From NCBI RefSeq assembly GCF_017876435.1, contig NZ_JAGIOA010000001.1:2108001-2172000 (forward strand): a DNA stretch of 64,000 nucleotides. The letters run 5' to 3'. Shown in pieces: positions 31,575 through 40,180 of the stretch. The position numbers were made by a program, and so were the translations under genes. This DNA comes from Microbacterium phyllosphaerae. Its GTDB lineage: Bacteria; Actinomycetota; Actinomycetes; Actinomycetales; Microbacteriaceae. The number at the start of each line of letters is the position of its first letter. Position 1 is the first letter of the stretch. The notes below the pieces were generated by a model. That model searched no databases. It saw only the letters and a list, made by a program, of their open reading frames with translations, and was not told the origin of the DNA.

Positions 31575-33014
31575 ATGGCCATCACGACAGGGTTCTCGCT
31601 TCCCGGTTTCCACTGGCGGCGGGGCAAGCAGGCCTGGGACAGGCACACCTGGCTGTACGTGTCGGTGATCATCGCCGTCGTGCTCGGTGCGGCGGTCGGC
31701 CTGATCTGGCCGGAGGTGGGCCAGAGCCTCGAGCCGATCGGCAAGGGCTTCGTGTCGCTCATCAAGATGATGATCGCGCCGATCATCTTCTGCACGATCG
31801 TGGTCGGCGTCGGCTCGATCGCGAAAGCGGCGACGGTCGGCAAGATCGGCGGCCTGGCGCTGCTGTACTTCATGGTCATGTCCACGTTCGCGCTCGCGAT
31901 CGGCCTGGTCGTCGGCAACATCATCCACCCGGGTGCCGGCCTCGACATGGCGAACTCGAGCTACGACGCGACCGACACCGAGGCCAAGACCACCACGGAG
32001 TTCATCCTCGGGATCATCCCCACGACCTTCTTCTCGGCGTTCACGGGCGAGAGCGTCCTGCAGGTGCTCTTCATCGCCCTGCTGGTGGGCTTCGCGCTCC
32101 AGGGACTCGGGGAGAAGGGCGCCCCGATCATGGATGCCGTCAAGAACCTGCAGAAGCTCGTGTTCCGCATCCTCGGCATGATCCTGTGGCTCGCGCCCCT
32201 CGGCGCCTTCGGAGCGATCGCGGCGGTGGTCGGCAAGACCGGCATCGCAGCCATCTGGAGCCTCGGCGTGCTCATGATCGCGTTCTACATCACGTGCATC
32301 CTCTTCATCGTGGTGGTGCTGGGAACCCTGCTGTACGCGGTCACCCGCGTCAACATCTTCAGCCTGGTCAAGTACCTCGCACGTGAGTACCTGTTGATCG
32401 TCGGTACCTCGTCGTCGGAGTCCGCGCTTCCGCGCCTCATCGCGAAGATGGAGCACATCGGCGTCTCTAAGCCGGTCGTCGGCATCACCGTGCCGACGGG
32501 GTACTCGTTCAACCTCGACGGAACCGCGATCTACCTGACCATGGCGTCGCTCTTCATCGCCACAGGAATGGGACAGCCGATGTCGATCGGTGAGCAGATC
32601 GGACTCCTGGTGTTCATGATCATCGCCAGCAAGGGAGCCGCCGGTGTCACCGGTGCGGGGCTCGCGACGCTCGCCGGTGGTCTGCAGGCCTACCGTCCCG
32701 ATCTGGTCGACGGCGTCGGCGTGATCGTGGGCATCGACCGTTTCATGTCCGAGGGGCGCGCGCTCACCAACTTCACCGGCAACGCGGTCGCCACCCTCCT
32801 GATCGGCACGTGGACTCGTCAGATCGATCGCGACCGCGTGCAGCAGGTGCTCAGCGGTGCGCTGCCCTTCGAGGAGTCGCAGCTCGACGGCGTGGACGAG
32901 CACGGGATGGCCGACGAGCGGGATGCCGTCGACGTCCAGGGCCTCAAAGAGTCCGCCCTCGACGAGATGGCGGCGAAGGAGGAGCGGGCTCGGCTTCGCG
33001 CCACGCGGAACTGA
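31575..33014 (+). CDS. dctA: C4-dicarboxylate:cation symporter DctA
   Basis: 479 residues of the glutamate/dicarboxylate symporter family, importing succinate, fumarate and malate. Re-entrant hairpin HP1 shows GTSSSESALPR, segment 7 shows SFNLDGTAIYL, and HP2 carries SKGAAGVTGAG, all typical. ATG at 31575 follows AAGGAGG at 6 nt. The C-terminal 45 residues are an acidic cytoplasmic tail. Divergent from the CitA/CitB-type system that probably regulates it, and ended by a bidirectional hairpin. The nearest metabolic partner is aspA, whose fumarate product is a DctA substrate, though 19 kb away. Confidence 0.94.
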   Translation: MAITTGFSLPGFHWRRGKQAWDRHTWLYVSVIIAVVLGAAVGLIWPEVGQSLEPIGKGFVSLIKMMIAPIIFCTIVVGVGSIAKAATVGKIGGLALLYFMVMSTFALAIGLVVGNIIHPGAGLDMANSSYDATDTEAKTTTEFILGIIPTTFFSAFTGESVLQVLFIALLVGFALQGLGEKGAPIMDAVKNLQKLVFRILGMILWLAPLGAFGAIAAVVGKTGIAAIWSLGVLMIAFYITCILFIVVVLGTLLYAVTRVNIFSLVKYLAREYLLIVGTSSSESALPRLIAKMEHIGVSKPVVGITVPTGYSFNLDGTAIYLTMASLFIATGMGQPMSIGEQIGLLVFMIIASKGAAGVTGAGLATLAGGLQAYRPDLVDGVGVIVGIDRFMSEGRALTNFTGNAVATLLIGTWTRQIDRDRVQQVLSGALPFEESQLDGVDEHGMADERDAVDVQGLKESALDEMAAKEERARLRATRN

Positions 33015-33031
33015 CCTTCAGCGGAAAAGAG

Positions 33032-33068
33032 GGATGCGGGGGTCGACGTGTCGTCGGCTCCCGCATCC
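33032..33068. terminator. Terminator between dctA and the DUF5302 gene
   Basis: GGATGCGGG (33032-33040) pairs with CCCGCATCC (33060-33068) around a 19-nt loop that itself can partly pair. It lies between convergent genes. Confidence 0.7.
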
Positions 33069-33074
33069 GTATGG

Positions 33075-33251
33075 TCAACCGCTCTTGCGTCGGAACTCGC
33101 GCCGCGTCTGCGGGGCCGGCGCGCCGTGGACAGCGGAGTCGCCGTCCAGGTGGGCCTCGCCCTGCCGGTGGTGCGCGTTCTTCTTCTCGAGCGCTTCCTT
33201 GAACTTGCGCTTCATCTCCTCGCTGGAGGAGGCGCCTTCTTCGGTGCTCAT
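33075..33251 (-). CDS. DUF5302 family small protein
   Basis: A 58-residue charged protein: MSTEEGASSSEEMKRKFKEA, then EKKNAHHRQGEAHLDGDSAV, ending REFRRKSG. The EKKNxHHRxGEAHLDG core and FRRKSG end are the pattern of the small DUF5302 family widespread in Actinobacteria, of unknown function. Basic and probably cytoplasmic. The ATG has a -10 box ending 7 nt upstream, supporting a real leaderless gene. Confidence 0.88.
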   Translation of the reverse strand: MSTEEGASSSEEMKRKFKEALEKKNAHHRQGEAHLDGDSAVHGAPAPQTRREFRRKSG

Positions 33252-33258
33252 GTTCGCC

Positions 33259-33264
33259 AGCCTA
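33259..33264 (-). promoter_or_regulatory. -10 box (TAGGCT), 7 nt before ATG of the DUF5302 gene
   Basis: Reads TAGGCT-ggcgaac-ATG on the minus strand. Confidence 0.65.
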
Positions 33265-33291
33265 GGGCACGCCTCTGATGGGCGGGGAGGA

Positions 33292-33861
33292 TTACCGCCG
33301 TGCTCTGCGGGAGGCGAGATCGATCACCGCACCGAGACCGAGTGCGACCGCCACGGACACCCCGACGGCCACCACCGGGCCACCGGGAACGAGAGCGGCG
33401 ACGACGGCGCCCACGGATGCCTGATACGTCGCCCACCCGAACGCCGCCACGGTCACCAGACACAGATACCGACCGGGATGTATGCGCGACGCGCCGGCGA
33501 CGAGGTTGATGGCCAGACGCGCGAAAGGAACGAAGCGGGCCGTGAACAGCACCGTGGCCGTTCCGCCGTCGAGTCGGCGTCGCGCCCAGGCGAGAGCCTG
33601 ACGAACGCGAGGCGTCCGCATCCACCGCCAGCGTTCCGTCCCGACCGTGCGACCGATCAGATAGCAGGCGCCGTCGCCTGCCGCGGCTGCGACTCCCGCG
33701 CAGACGATCACCGCCCACAGGGGAGGCACACCCGACGACGAGGAGACGGCGCCGAGCGCGGTGACGGCGATCTCGCCCGGCACGACGACGAAGAACGCGT
33801 CACCGAGTACGAGGAGGCTCATGATGGCGAGGGCCCAGGGACCGGTGAGCAGATCGGACAC
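33292..33861 (-). CDS. DedA family membrane protein
   Basis: 189 residues with 4-5 hydrophobic segments. The DedA pattern is visible: VPGEIAVTALGAV in the first re-entrant region, GDGACYLIGRTVG, and ARFVPFARLAINLVAGASR in the second. DedA proteins act in lipid carrier (undecaprenyl phosphate) recycling and membrane homeostasis. GTG at 33861 with GGAG upstream is preferred, since the further upstream frame looks non-coding. It lies beside envelope glycan genes. Confidence 0.85.
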   Translation of the reverse strand: MSDLLTGPWALAIMSLLVLGDAFFVVVPGEIAVTALGAVSSSSGVPPLWAVIVCAGVAAAAGDGACYLIGRTVGTERWRWMRTPRVRQALAWARRRLDGGTATVLFTARFVPFARLAINLVAGASRIHPGRYLCLVTVAAFGWATYQASVGAVVAALVPGGPVVAVGVSVAVALGLGAVIDLASRRARR

Positions 33862-34000
33862 GGCTCCAGAGTGCTCGGCGCAGGTGAACGGGAACCAACG
33901 TCCGGATAGCCGGTGACGCGCGATCCAGCATCCGGTGAACTTCTGGTGATTCAGGGCACTTCGTGTCTTCGGCAGGCGTCGTCGACGGCATCCTGAGCAT

Positions 34001-35941
34001 GTGAGAGTCGCGATCGTCACAGAGTCCTTCCTTCCGCACATGAACGGTGTCACCGGATCCGTCCTGCAGATCCTGAAGCACCTCGAGCGCACGGGCCATG
34101 AGGCGCACGTGATCGCACCCGATGCCGTCGGCATCCCCACCGAGATCAGCGGCGCGGCGATCGAACCCATCCCGAGTCTCGCGCTCCCCGGGTACCGCAA
34201 TGTGCGGGTGGGGACCTCACCCGCCCACCGGGTCGCGGCGTCCCTTCGTCACTTCCGACCCGACGTCGTGCACCTCGCGTCGCCCTTCGCGCTGGGCTGG
34301 CGAGGAGCGCTCGCCGCAGAGCGTCTCGACGTCGCCGCGGTCGCCGCCTACCAGACCGATGTCGCCGCGTACACGGAGCGATACCGGGTCCCCGCGACGA
34401 CCGGCATCGCACATTCGCACATCGCGCGGCTCCACCGTCGGGCGACCCTCACGCTCGCGCCGTCGGCAGACTCCGCCGAGCGGCTCGCCTCCCTCGGGGT
34501 CGATCGGGTACGCCGGTGGGGCAGAGGGGTGGACGCCGAGCGGTTCCAGCCCTCTCGCCGCAGCGTCGAGCTGCGAGCGCAGTGGGGTGGTGATGTCGTC
34601 ATCGGATACGTCGGCCGCCTCGCGCCCGAGAAGCAGGTCGAGGACCTGGTCGCACTGCAGAGCATCCCCGGGGCCAGACTCGTGATCGTCGGGGACGGAC
34701 CCAGCCGAGCGAGGCTCGAGTCGCTGATGCCGCACGCGATCTTCCTCGGCCACCTCGACGGGGGAGCGCTCGCCGCCGCGATGGCCTCGTTCGACGTGTT
34801 CGTGCACCCGGGAGAGAGCGAGACCTTCGGACAGACGCTGCAGGAGGCGCATGCGAGCGGGGTACCCGTCGTCGCCACCGGACGAGGCGGCCCCCTGGAC
34901 CTCGTCAGGATGGGGATCGACGGATGGCTCTACCGCCCGGGTGACCTCGACGACCTGCGCATGAGGGTCGCCGACCTCGCCGGAGACGAGCGTAAGCGCA
35001 GAGCATTCGGCGCGGCCGGACATGAGGCCGTGCAGGGGCGCAGCTGGGCGAGCGTGTGCGACCAGCTACTGGGGCACTTCGACGAAGCGAGGATGCTCCG
35101 CGCCGTGGACTCAGGGCTCCGTGCACGTCGTCTGACCCGCCCGGAGATCACCGCCCCCGTCGAGGCCCGTCGCTGGCAGCGCTACGTCGCGATGGGGGAC
35201 TCGCTCACCGAAGGCCTCTGCGACCCGGCGCCCGACGGCGCCCTGCGCGGATGGGCGGACCGCCTCGCACTCCTGCTCGCCGCCCGGGGCGGCCTGCACT
35301 ACGCGAACCTCGCGATCAGGTCGAAACGCGTCCGGGACGTCTGCGAGATCCAGCTCCCCCGTGCCCTCGAGCTCGAACCGGACCTCGTGTCGATCCTCAT
35401 CGGCGCGAACGACCTGGTGAAGCCGACCGTCGACATCCCTGCGCTCGCCGCAGAGGTCGAGCGGGCGGTGAGGCGGCTCCGGGGCATCGGAGCGGATGTC
35501 GTGCTGGTCACGCCGTTCCTCCCTCGTCGACGGGCTGCGGCGATCTACTCCCGGCGCTTCGCGGCCTTCGCGACAGCGCTCGCGGGCATCGCCGCCCGCA
35601 CAGGGGCGGTCCTGATCGACACTGACCTGCACCCGACCCTTCCGGATCGGCCGAACTGGGGCGAGGACCTCGTGCACCTCAGCAGCCGCGGTCACCGCTT
35701 CCTCGCGTACCGAGTGGGCGAGGTGCTGGCCGTCCCGCACGCCGACGCTCTGGGCGCTCTCGACGCTGCACTGCACGAGCACGAGTCGATCGGTGCGGGG
35801 CTGTGGTGGCGCAGACACGCGCTGCCCTGGGTGTGGCGCCGGATGCACGGTCGTACCGCCGGCGACGGGCGCACGGCGAAGCACGACGATTACGTGTATC
35901 TGGGCAGGTCGAACTCGCCCAGCGGAGTGCGGGTGAGCTGA
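34001..35941 (+). CDS. Fusion of a GT4 glycosyltransferase with an SGNH/GDSL hydrolase
   Basis: 646 residues in two enzymes. Residues 1-375 form a GT-B glycosyltransferase of family 4: IVTESFLPHMNGVTGSV at the start, then RLAPEKQVEDLV, and the donor site HPGESETFGQTLQEAHASGVPVVA with the EX7E glutamates; closest in style to mannosyltransferases such as MgtA/PimB. Residues 390-575 form an SGNH hydrolase: GDSLTEG (399-405, Ser401 nucleophile), GAND (468-471) and DLVH (Asp556, His559). A basic tail of about 60 residues ends it. The fusion suggests that a glycan or glycolipid is built and then deacylated or trimmed by one polypeptide (inference). No signal peptide. GTG start. Confidence 0.88.
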   Translation: MRVAIVTESFLPHMNGVTGSVLQILKHLERTGHEAHVIAPDAVGIPTEISGAAIEPIPSLALPGYRNVRVGTSPAHRVAASLRHFRPDVVHLASPFALGWRGALAAERLDVAAVAAYQTDVAAYTERYRVPATTGIAHSHIARLHRRATLTLAPSADSAERLASLGVDRVRRWGRGVDAERFQPSRRSVELRAQWGGDVVIGYVGRLAPEKQVEDLVALQSIPGARLVIVGDGPSRARLESLMPHAIFLGHLDGGALAAAMASFDVFVHPGESETFGQTLQEAHASGVPVVATGRGGPLDLVRMGIDGWLYRPGDLDDLRMRVADLAGDERKRRAFGAAGHEAVQGRSWASVCDQLLGHFDEARMLRAVDSGLRARRLTRPEITAPVEARRWQRYVAMGDSLTEGLCDPAPDGALRGWADRLALLLAARGGLHYANLAIRSKRVRDVCEIQLPRALELEPDLVSILIGANDLVKPTVDIPALAAEVERAVRRLRGIGADVVLVTPFLPRRRAAAIYSRRFAAFATALAGIAARTGAVLIDTDLHPTLPDRPNWGEDLVHLSSRGHRFLAYRVGEVLAVPHADALGALDAALHEHESIGAGLWWRRHALPWVWRRMHGRTAGDGRTAKHDDYVYLGRSNSPSGVRVS

Positions 35942-36012
35942 CGGGCCCGAGGCGAGCGCGCCTGTCGCTCGAGTGGCCGGGTCGGGGCCGTGACGCGTGG
36001 ACCCGCGTGCGA

Positions 36013-37323
36013 TCAGCGGCGCCCCATGCCGTGATACGTCCATCCGGCGGCGCGCCAGGCGGCCGCGTCGAGACAGTTCCGGCCGTCGATCATGACTCGT
36101 CCCGCGACGAGGGACCCGGCGTGCTCGGGGGTCATCTCGCGGCGGTAGAGGTCCCACTCCGTGACGATCACGACGGCATCCGCGTCTCGCAGCGCCTCGT
36201 CGCGCTCGGCGGCGTAGCCGAGCTGCGGGTGCGCGGCCATCGCATTGTCGAGAGCGGCAGGGTCCGTGACGATCACGTCCGCGCCGAGACCGCGCAGTCG
36301 CACCGCCACATCGAGGGCGGGGGAGTCGCGGATGTCATCGCTGAAGGGCTTGAACGCGGCTCCGAGCACCGCGATCCGCCGTCCGAACACGAGCCCACCC
36401 AGGGCGTCGACGACGAGCTGGACGGCTCTGTCACGTCGCCGGAGGTTGATCGAGTCGACCTCGCGCAGGAATCCGACGGCCTCGGCTCGCCCCAGCTCCT
36501 CGGCCCGTGCGGCGAAGGCGCGGATGTCCTTCGGAAGACAGCCGCCGCCGAACCCGATGCCCGAGCCCAGATATCTCCGTCCGATCCGGGTGTCATGCCC
36601 GAGCGCGTCCGCGAGGAGGGCGACATCTGCACCCGCGGCCTCCGCGATCTCGGCCATCGCGTTGATGAACGAGATCTTGGTCGCGAGGAAGGCGTTCGCG
36701 GCGCCCTTGACGAGTTCGGCCGTCGCCAGATCGGTCACGAGGAACGGCGTCCCCGCCTCGACCGCGGGGCGATACGCCTCGCGGAGGAGGTCGGCGGCTC
36801 GTTCGCCATCGTCCCCGGAGGGAACACCCACCACGAGGCGGTCGGGCGAGATCGTGTCGTGTACCGCCCAGCCCTCGCGGAGGAACTCGGGGTTCCACAC
36901 CAGGGTCGCGCCGGAGTCGGCGACCGCGGTGCTCAGGCGCTCGGCCGTGCCCACCGGCACCGTCGACTTGCCGGCCACCACGTCACCGCGGCGCAGATGG
37001 GGGAGCAGCGCGTCCACGGCGGCGTCGACGAAACGAAGGTCTGCCGCGTGCCCGCCCGAGATCTGTGGAGTGCCGACAGCGATGAAGTGGACGGCTGCCC
37101 CGGATGCCTCCGACATCTCGGTGCTGAATCGCAATCGACCTGAGGCGAGGCCCTCCTGCAGGAGCTCAGCGAGCTGTGGCTCGAAGAACGGCGCGGCGCC
37201 GCTCGTCAGCACCGCGACCTTCTGCGCGTCGACGTCGATGCCGACGACGTCGTGTCCGAGAGAGGCCATCGCTGCGGCGTGCACGGCACCGAGGTACCCG
37301 CATCCGATCACTGACATGCGCAT
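36013..37323 (-). CDS. UDP-glucose/GDP-mannose dehydrogenase (probably UDP-glucose 6-dehydrogenase)
   Basis: 436 residues that oxidise a nucleotide sugar twice with NAD+, typically UDP-glucose to UDP-glucuronate. Signatures: GCGYLGAVHAAAMASLGH (Rossmann), TPQISGGHAADL, NPEFLREGWAVHD, KGAANAFLATKISFINAMAE (active-site Lys), and GFGGGCLPKD with the catalytic Cys. ATG 37323 or ATG 37317 (six bases apart) could start it; the longer frame to 37401 looks non-coding. Convergent with the glycosyltransferase-SGNH fusion; both point to surface glycan synthesis. Confidence 0.9.
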   Translation of the reverse strand: MRMSVIGCGYLGAVHAAAMASLGHDVVGIDVDAQKVAVLTSGAAPFFEPQLAELLQEGLASGRLRFSTEMSEASGAAVHFIAVGTPQISGGHAADLRFVDAAVDALLPHLRRGDVVAGKSTVPVGTAERLSTAVADSGATLVWNPEFLREGWAVHDTISPDRLVVGVPSGDDGERAADLLREAYRPAVEAGTPFLVTDLATAELVKGAANAFLATKISFINAMAEIAEAAGADVALLADALGHDTRIGRRYLGSGIGFGGGCLPKDIRAFAARAEELGRAEAVGFLREVDSINLRRRDRAVQLVVDALGGLVFGRRIAVLGAAFKPFSDDIRDSPALDVAVRLRGLGADVIVTDPAALDNAMAAHPQLGYAAERDEALRDADAVVIVTEWDLYRREMTPEHAGSLVAGRVMIDGRNCLDAAAWRAAGWTYHGMGRR

Positions 37324-37441
37324 GATGTCAGGACAGCGGATGCCCCTCACGCGCCGGCATCCGATCGGTGAACGCCGCGTGGCCGTCGCGTGTCCGAACA
37401 TCCGGATGGCGCAGTCGCGGGGGTTTCCGGGGCGCCGCTGA

Positions 37442-37687
37442 TAGGCTGGACGAGGTCGACGTCTGTCGGCCGCACAACTTCATATCGACTCATGGAGCGA
37501 TCGGCGGAGAGCTGGTCCCCTGTGGTGGGTTCCTCGGCGGGTCGTCGGGTGGCTTTCTACTGGTGGCCAGCGCAGGTGACATTCGCGGGATTGCCCGCGC
37601 GCCCGTATCCGGCTGCATCCGCTCCTTCATGACACACGCTCGCGCGTCATACGGATTCGCGAGTCTAAACAAAGAAGGAGAGACCTC
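37442..37687 (+). promoter_or_regulatory. pnp promoter (-10 TAGGCT) and about 230-nt structured leader
   Basis: The 364 bp between the dehydrogenase and pnp hold no convincing gene. TAGGCT (37442-37447) is the likely -10. The leader can form CGCGGG-attg-CCCGCG (37584-37599) and CTCGCG/CGCGAG (37639-37644 with 37658-37663) just before the Shine-Dalgarno AAGGAG (37675-37680). A long structured leader fits the known RNase-dependent autoregulation of pnp in other bacteria; here it is inference. Confidence 0.5.
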
Positions 37688-39964
37688 TTGGAAGGTCCTG
37701 AAATCACCGCCACCGAGGCCGTTCTCGACAACGGCCGCTTCGGCACCCGCACCATCCGCTTCGAGACCGGCCGCCTCGCGCAGCAGGCTCAGGGCGCAGT
37801 CGCCGCCTACCTCGACGGCGAGACCATGCTCCTCTCGGCCACGAGCGCAGGAAAGCACCCGCGCGAAGGCTTCGACTTCTTCCCGCTGACGGTCGACGTC
37901 GAAGAGCGTTCGTACGCAGCCGGCAAGATCCCCGGCTCGTTCTTCCGTCGTGAGGGTCGCCCCTCGACCGAGGCGATCCTCGTCTGCCGTCTGATCGACC
38001 GCCCGCTGCGTCCGTCGTTCGTCGACGGTCTCCGCAACGAGGTCCAGATCGTCATCACCGTGCTCTCGATCGCTCCCGGCGAGTTCTACGACGCTCTCGC
38101 GATCAACGCGGCCTCCGCGTCGACGCAGATCTCGGGTCTCCCGTTCTCGGGCCCCGTCGCCGGTGTGCGCCTCGCGTTCATCCCGGGCCAGGGCGAGCAC
38201 GCCGACCAGTGGGTCGCGTTCCCCACCGCCGAGCAGGTCAGCGAGGCAGTGTTCGACCTGATCGTCGCCGGTCGTGTCGTCACCAAGTCCGACGGCACCG
38301 AGGACGTCGCGATCATGATGGTCGAGGCTGAGGCCACCGAGGGCAGCTGGAACCTGATCAAGGCCGGGGCCACCAAGCCCGACGAGGCCGTCGTCGCGCA
38401 GGGTCTCGAGGCGTCCAAGCCGTTCATCGCCCAGCTCGTCAAGGCTCAGGCCGAGCTCGCCGCCACCGCGGCGAAGGAGCCGGGCGTGTACCCGGTCTTC
38501 CCGCCGTACTCCAGCGAGGTCTACGACTTCGTGGCCGAGCGCTCCTACGACGACCTGGTGAACGTCTACCAGATCGCCGACAAGCAGGAGCGTCAGGGCA
38601 AGGACGACGAGGTCAAGGACCGCGTCAAGGCGCAGCTCATCGAAGCGGTCGAGGCCGGCAACCTGCCTGCGGGCGCTCCGCTCGAGTTCTCCGCGGCGTA
38701 CAAGTCGGTCACGAAGAAGATCGTCCGCGGTCGCATCCTCACGGAGAGCGTGCGCATGGACGGCCGTGGCCTGGCGGACATCCGTCCGCTCGACGCCGAG
38801 GTGCAGGTCATCCCGCGCGTCCACGGCTCGGCGATCTTCCAGCGCGGCGAGACCCAGATCATGGGCATCACCACGCTGAACATGCTCAAGATGGAGCAGC
38901 AGATCGACTCGCTGTCGCCCACGACGAGCAAGCGCTACATGCACCACTACAACTTCCCGCCCTACTCGACCGGTGAGACCGGCCGGGTCGGTTCGCCGAA
39001 GCGTCGCGAGATCGGGCACGGCTTCCTCGCCGAGCGCGCACTCGTGCCGGTGCTGCCGAGCCGCGAGGAGTTCCCCTACGCGATCCGTCAGGTCTCCGAG
39101 GCGCTGAGCTCCAACGGCTCGACGTCGATGGGCTCCGTCTGCGCGTCGACCCTGTCGCTCCTGAACGCGGGTGTGCCGCTGCGCGCAGCCGTCGCCGGTA
39201 TCGCGATGGGTCTCGTCTCCGACGAGGTCAACGGTGAGACGCGCTACGCCGCACTCACCGACATCCTCGGTGCGGAGGACGCGCTCGGCGACATGGACTT
39301 CAAGGTCGCCGGTACCAGCGAGTTCGTCACGGCCATCCAGCTCGACACGAAGCTCGACGGCATCCCGTCGTCGGTGCTCGCCGGCGCGCTGACCCAGGCC
39401 CGCGACGCACGTCTGACGATCCTCAACGTCCTGAACGCCGCGATCGACGCTCCCGACGAGATGGCGCCGACCGCGCCGCGCGTCATCAGCGTGCAGATCC
39501 CGGTCGACAAGATCGGCGAGCTGATCGGCCCGAAGGGCAAGACGATCAACGCGATCCAGGACGAGACCGGCGCGCAGATCTCCATCGAGGAGGACGGCAC
39601 CGTCTACATCGGCGCGACCGACGGCCCCTCGGCCGAGGCAGCCCGTGCCCAGGTCAACGCGATCGCCAACCCGACCAACCCCGAGGTGGGCGAGCAGTTC
39701 CTCGGAACCGTCGTCAAGATCGCGACGTTCGGTGCGTTCGTCTCGCTGCTCCCGGGCAAGGACGGACTGCTGCACGTCACCGAGGTGCGCAAGCTCGCCG
39801 GTGGCAAGCGTGTCGAGAACGTCGACGACGTGCTGTCGGTCGGTCAGAAGATCCTCGTGAAGATCACGAAGATCGACGACCGCGGCAAGCTGTCGCTCGA
39901 GCCCGTGCTCGACGACGCTCCCGCAGCGGACGCCGCTCCTGCTGAAGAGGCCGCAGCCGAGTAA
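37688..39964 (+). CDS. pnp: Polyribonucleotide nucleotidyltransferase (PNPase)
   Basis: 758 residues: RNase PH-like domain 1 (about 1-150), alpha-helical linker, RNase PH domain 2 (about 340-560), KH domain ([20 protein letters not shown]) and S1 domain ([26 protein letters not shown]). It degrades RNA 3' to 5' by phosphorolysis and adds heteropolymeric tails in Actinobacteria. The start is a TTG at 37688 with AAGGAG seven nt upstream; no ATG fits. The acidic, Ala-rich end ([11 protein letters not shown]) is a usual disordered tail. A strong terminator follows. Confidence 0.98.
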   Translation: MEGPEITATEAVLDNGRFGTRTIRFETGRLAQQAQGAVAAYLDGETMLLSATSAGKHPREGFDFFPLTVDVEERSYAAGKIPGSFFRREGRPSTEAILVCRLIDRPLRPSFVDGLRNEVQIVITVLSIAPGEFYDALAINAASASTQISGLPFSGPVAGVRLAFIPGQGEHADQWVAFPTAEQVSEAVFDLIVAGRVVTKSDGTEDVAIMMVEAEATEGSWNLIKAGATKPDEAVVAQGLEASKPFIAQLVKAQAELAATAAKEPGVYPVFPPYSSEVYDFVAERSYDDLVNVYQIADKQERQGKDDEVKDRVKAQLIEAVEAGNLPAGAPLEFSAAYKSVTKKIVRGRILTESVRMDGRGLADIRPLDAEVQVIPRVHGSAIFQRGETQIMGITTLNMLKMEQQIDSLSPTTSKRYMHHYNFPPYSTGETGRVGSPKRREIGHGFLAERALVPVLPSREEFPYAIRQVSEALSSNGSTSMGSVCASTLSLLNAGVPLRAAVAGIAMGLVSDEVNGETRYAALTDILGAEDALGDMDFKVAGTSEFVTAIQLDTKLDGIPSSVLAGALTQARDARLTILNVLNAAIDAPDEMAPTAPRVISVQIPVDKIGELIGPKGKTINAIQDETGAQISIEEDGTVYIGATDGPSAEAARAQVNAIANPTNPEVGEQFLGTVVKIATFGAFVSLLPGKDGLLHVTEVRKLAGGKRVENVDDVLSVGQKILVKITKIDDRGKLSLEPVLDDAPAADAAPAEEAAAE

Positions 39965-39976
39965 TCGGAGCGCTTC

Positions 39977-40026
39977 GATACGAGGCCCGGGCCCGTCCTT
40001 GCGGACGGCCCGGGCTTCGTCGTATC
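39977..40026 (+). terminator. Terminator after pnp
   Basis: Main stem GCCCGGGCC-CGTCC (39985-39998, one bulged C) with GGACGGCCCGGGC (40003-40015), loop TTGC. The outer stem GATACGA (39977-39983) pairs with TCGTATC (40020-40026). Confidence 0.85.
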
Positions 40027-40180
40027 CGATGTGACCAAACCGTTATGGGAAGTTCTTGCGCCGTTCCCCGGATTGGTCGGCGAGTTCGCGGATGTCGCTT
40101 ACTCTCGAAGTACGCACCGGGGGGTGCATTACAGGCAGTGACGCAGGTCGGTACGCACCGACTGACGCGGGGGTGAGGAT

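Noticed and set aside
37390..37632. 80-codon frame in the pnp leader
   Set aside because: No homology recognised; it overlaps the promoter and has no ribosome-binding site.
37490..39775. A 761-codon open frame antisense to pnp
   Set aside because: It mirrors pnp exactly, has the composition of a high-G+C shadow frame (long Asp/Arg/Leu/Val runs), and lacks a ribosome-binding site or recognisable domain.
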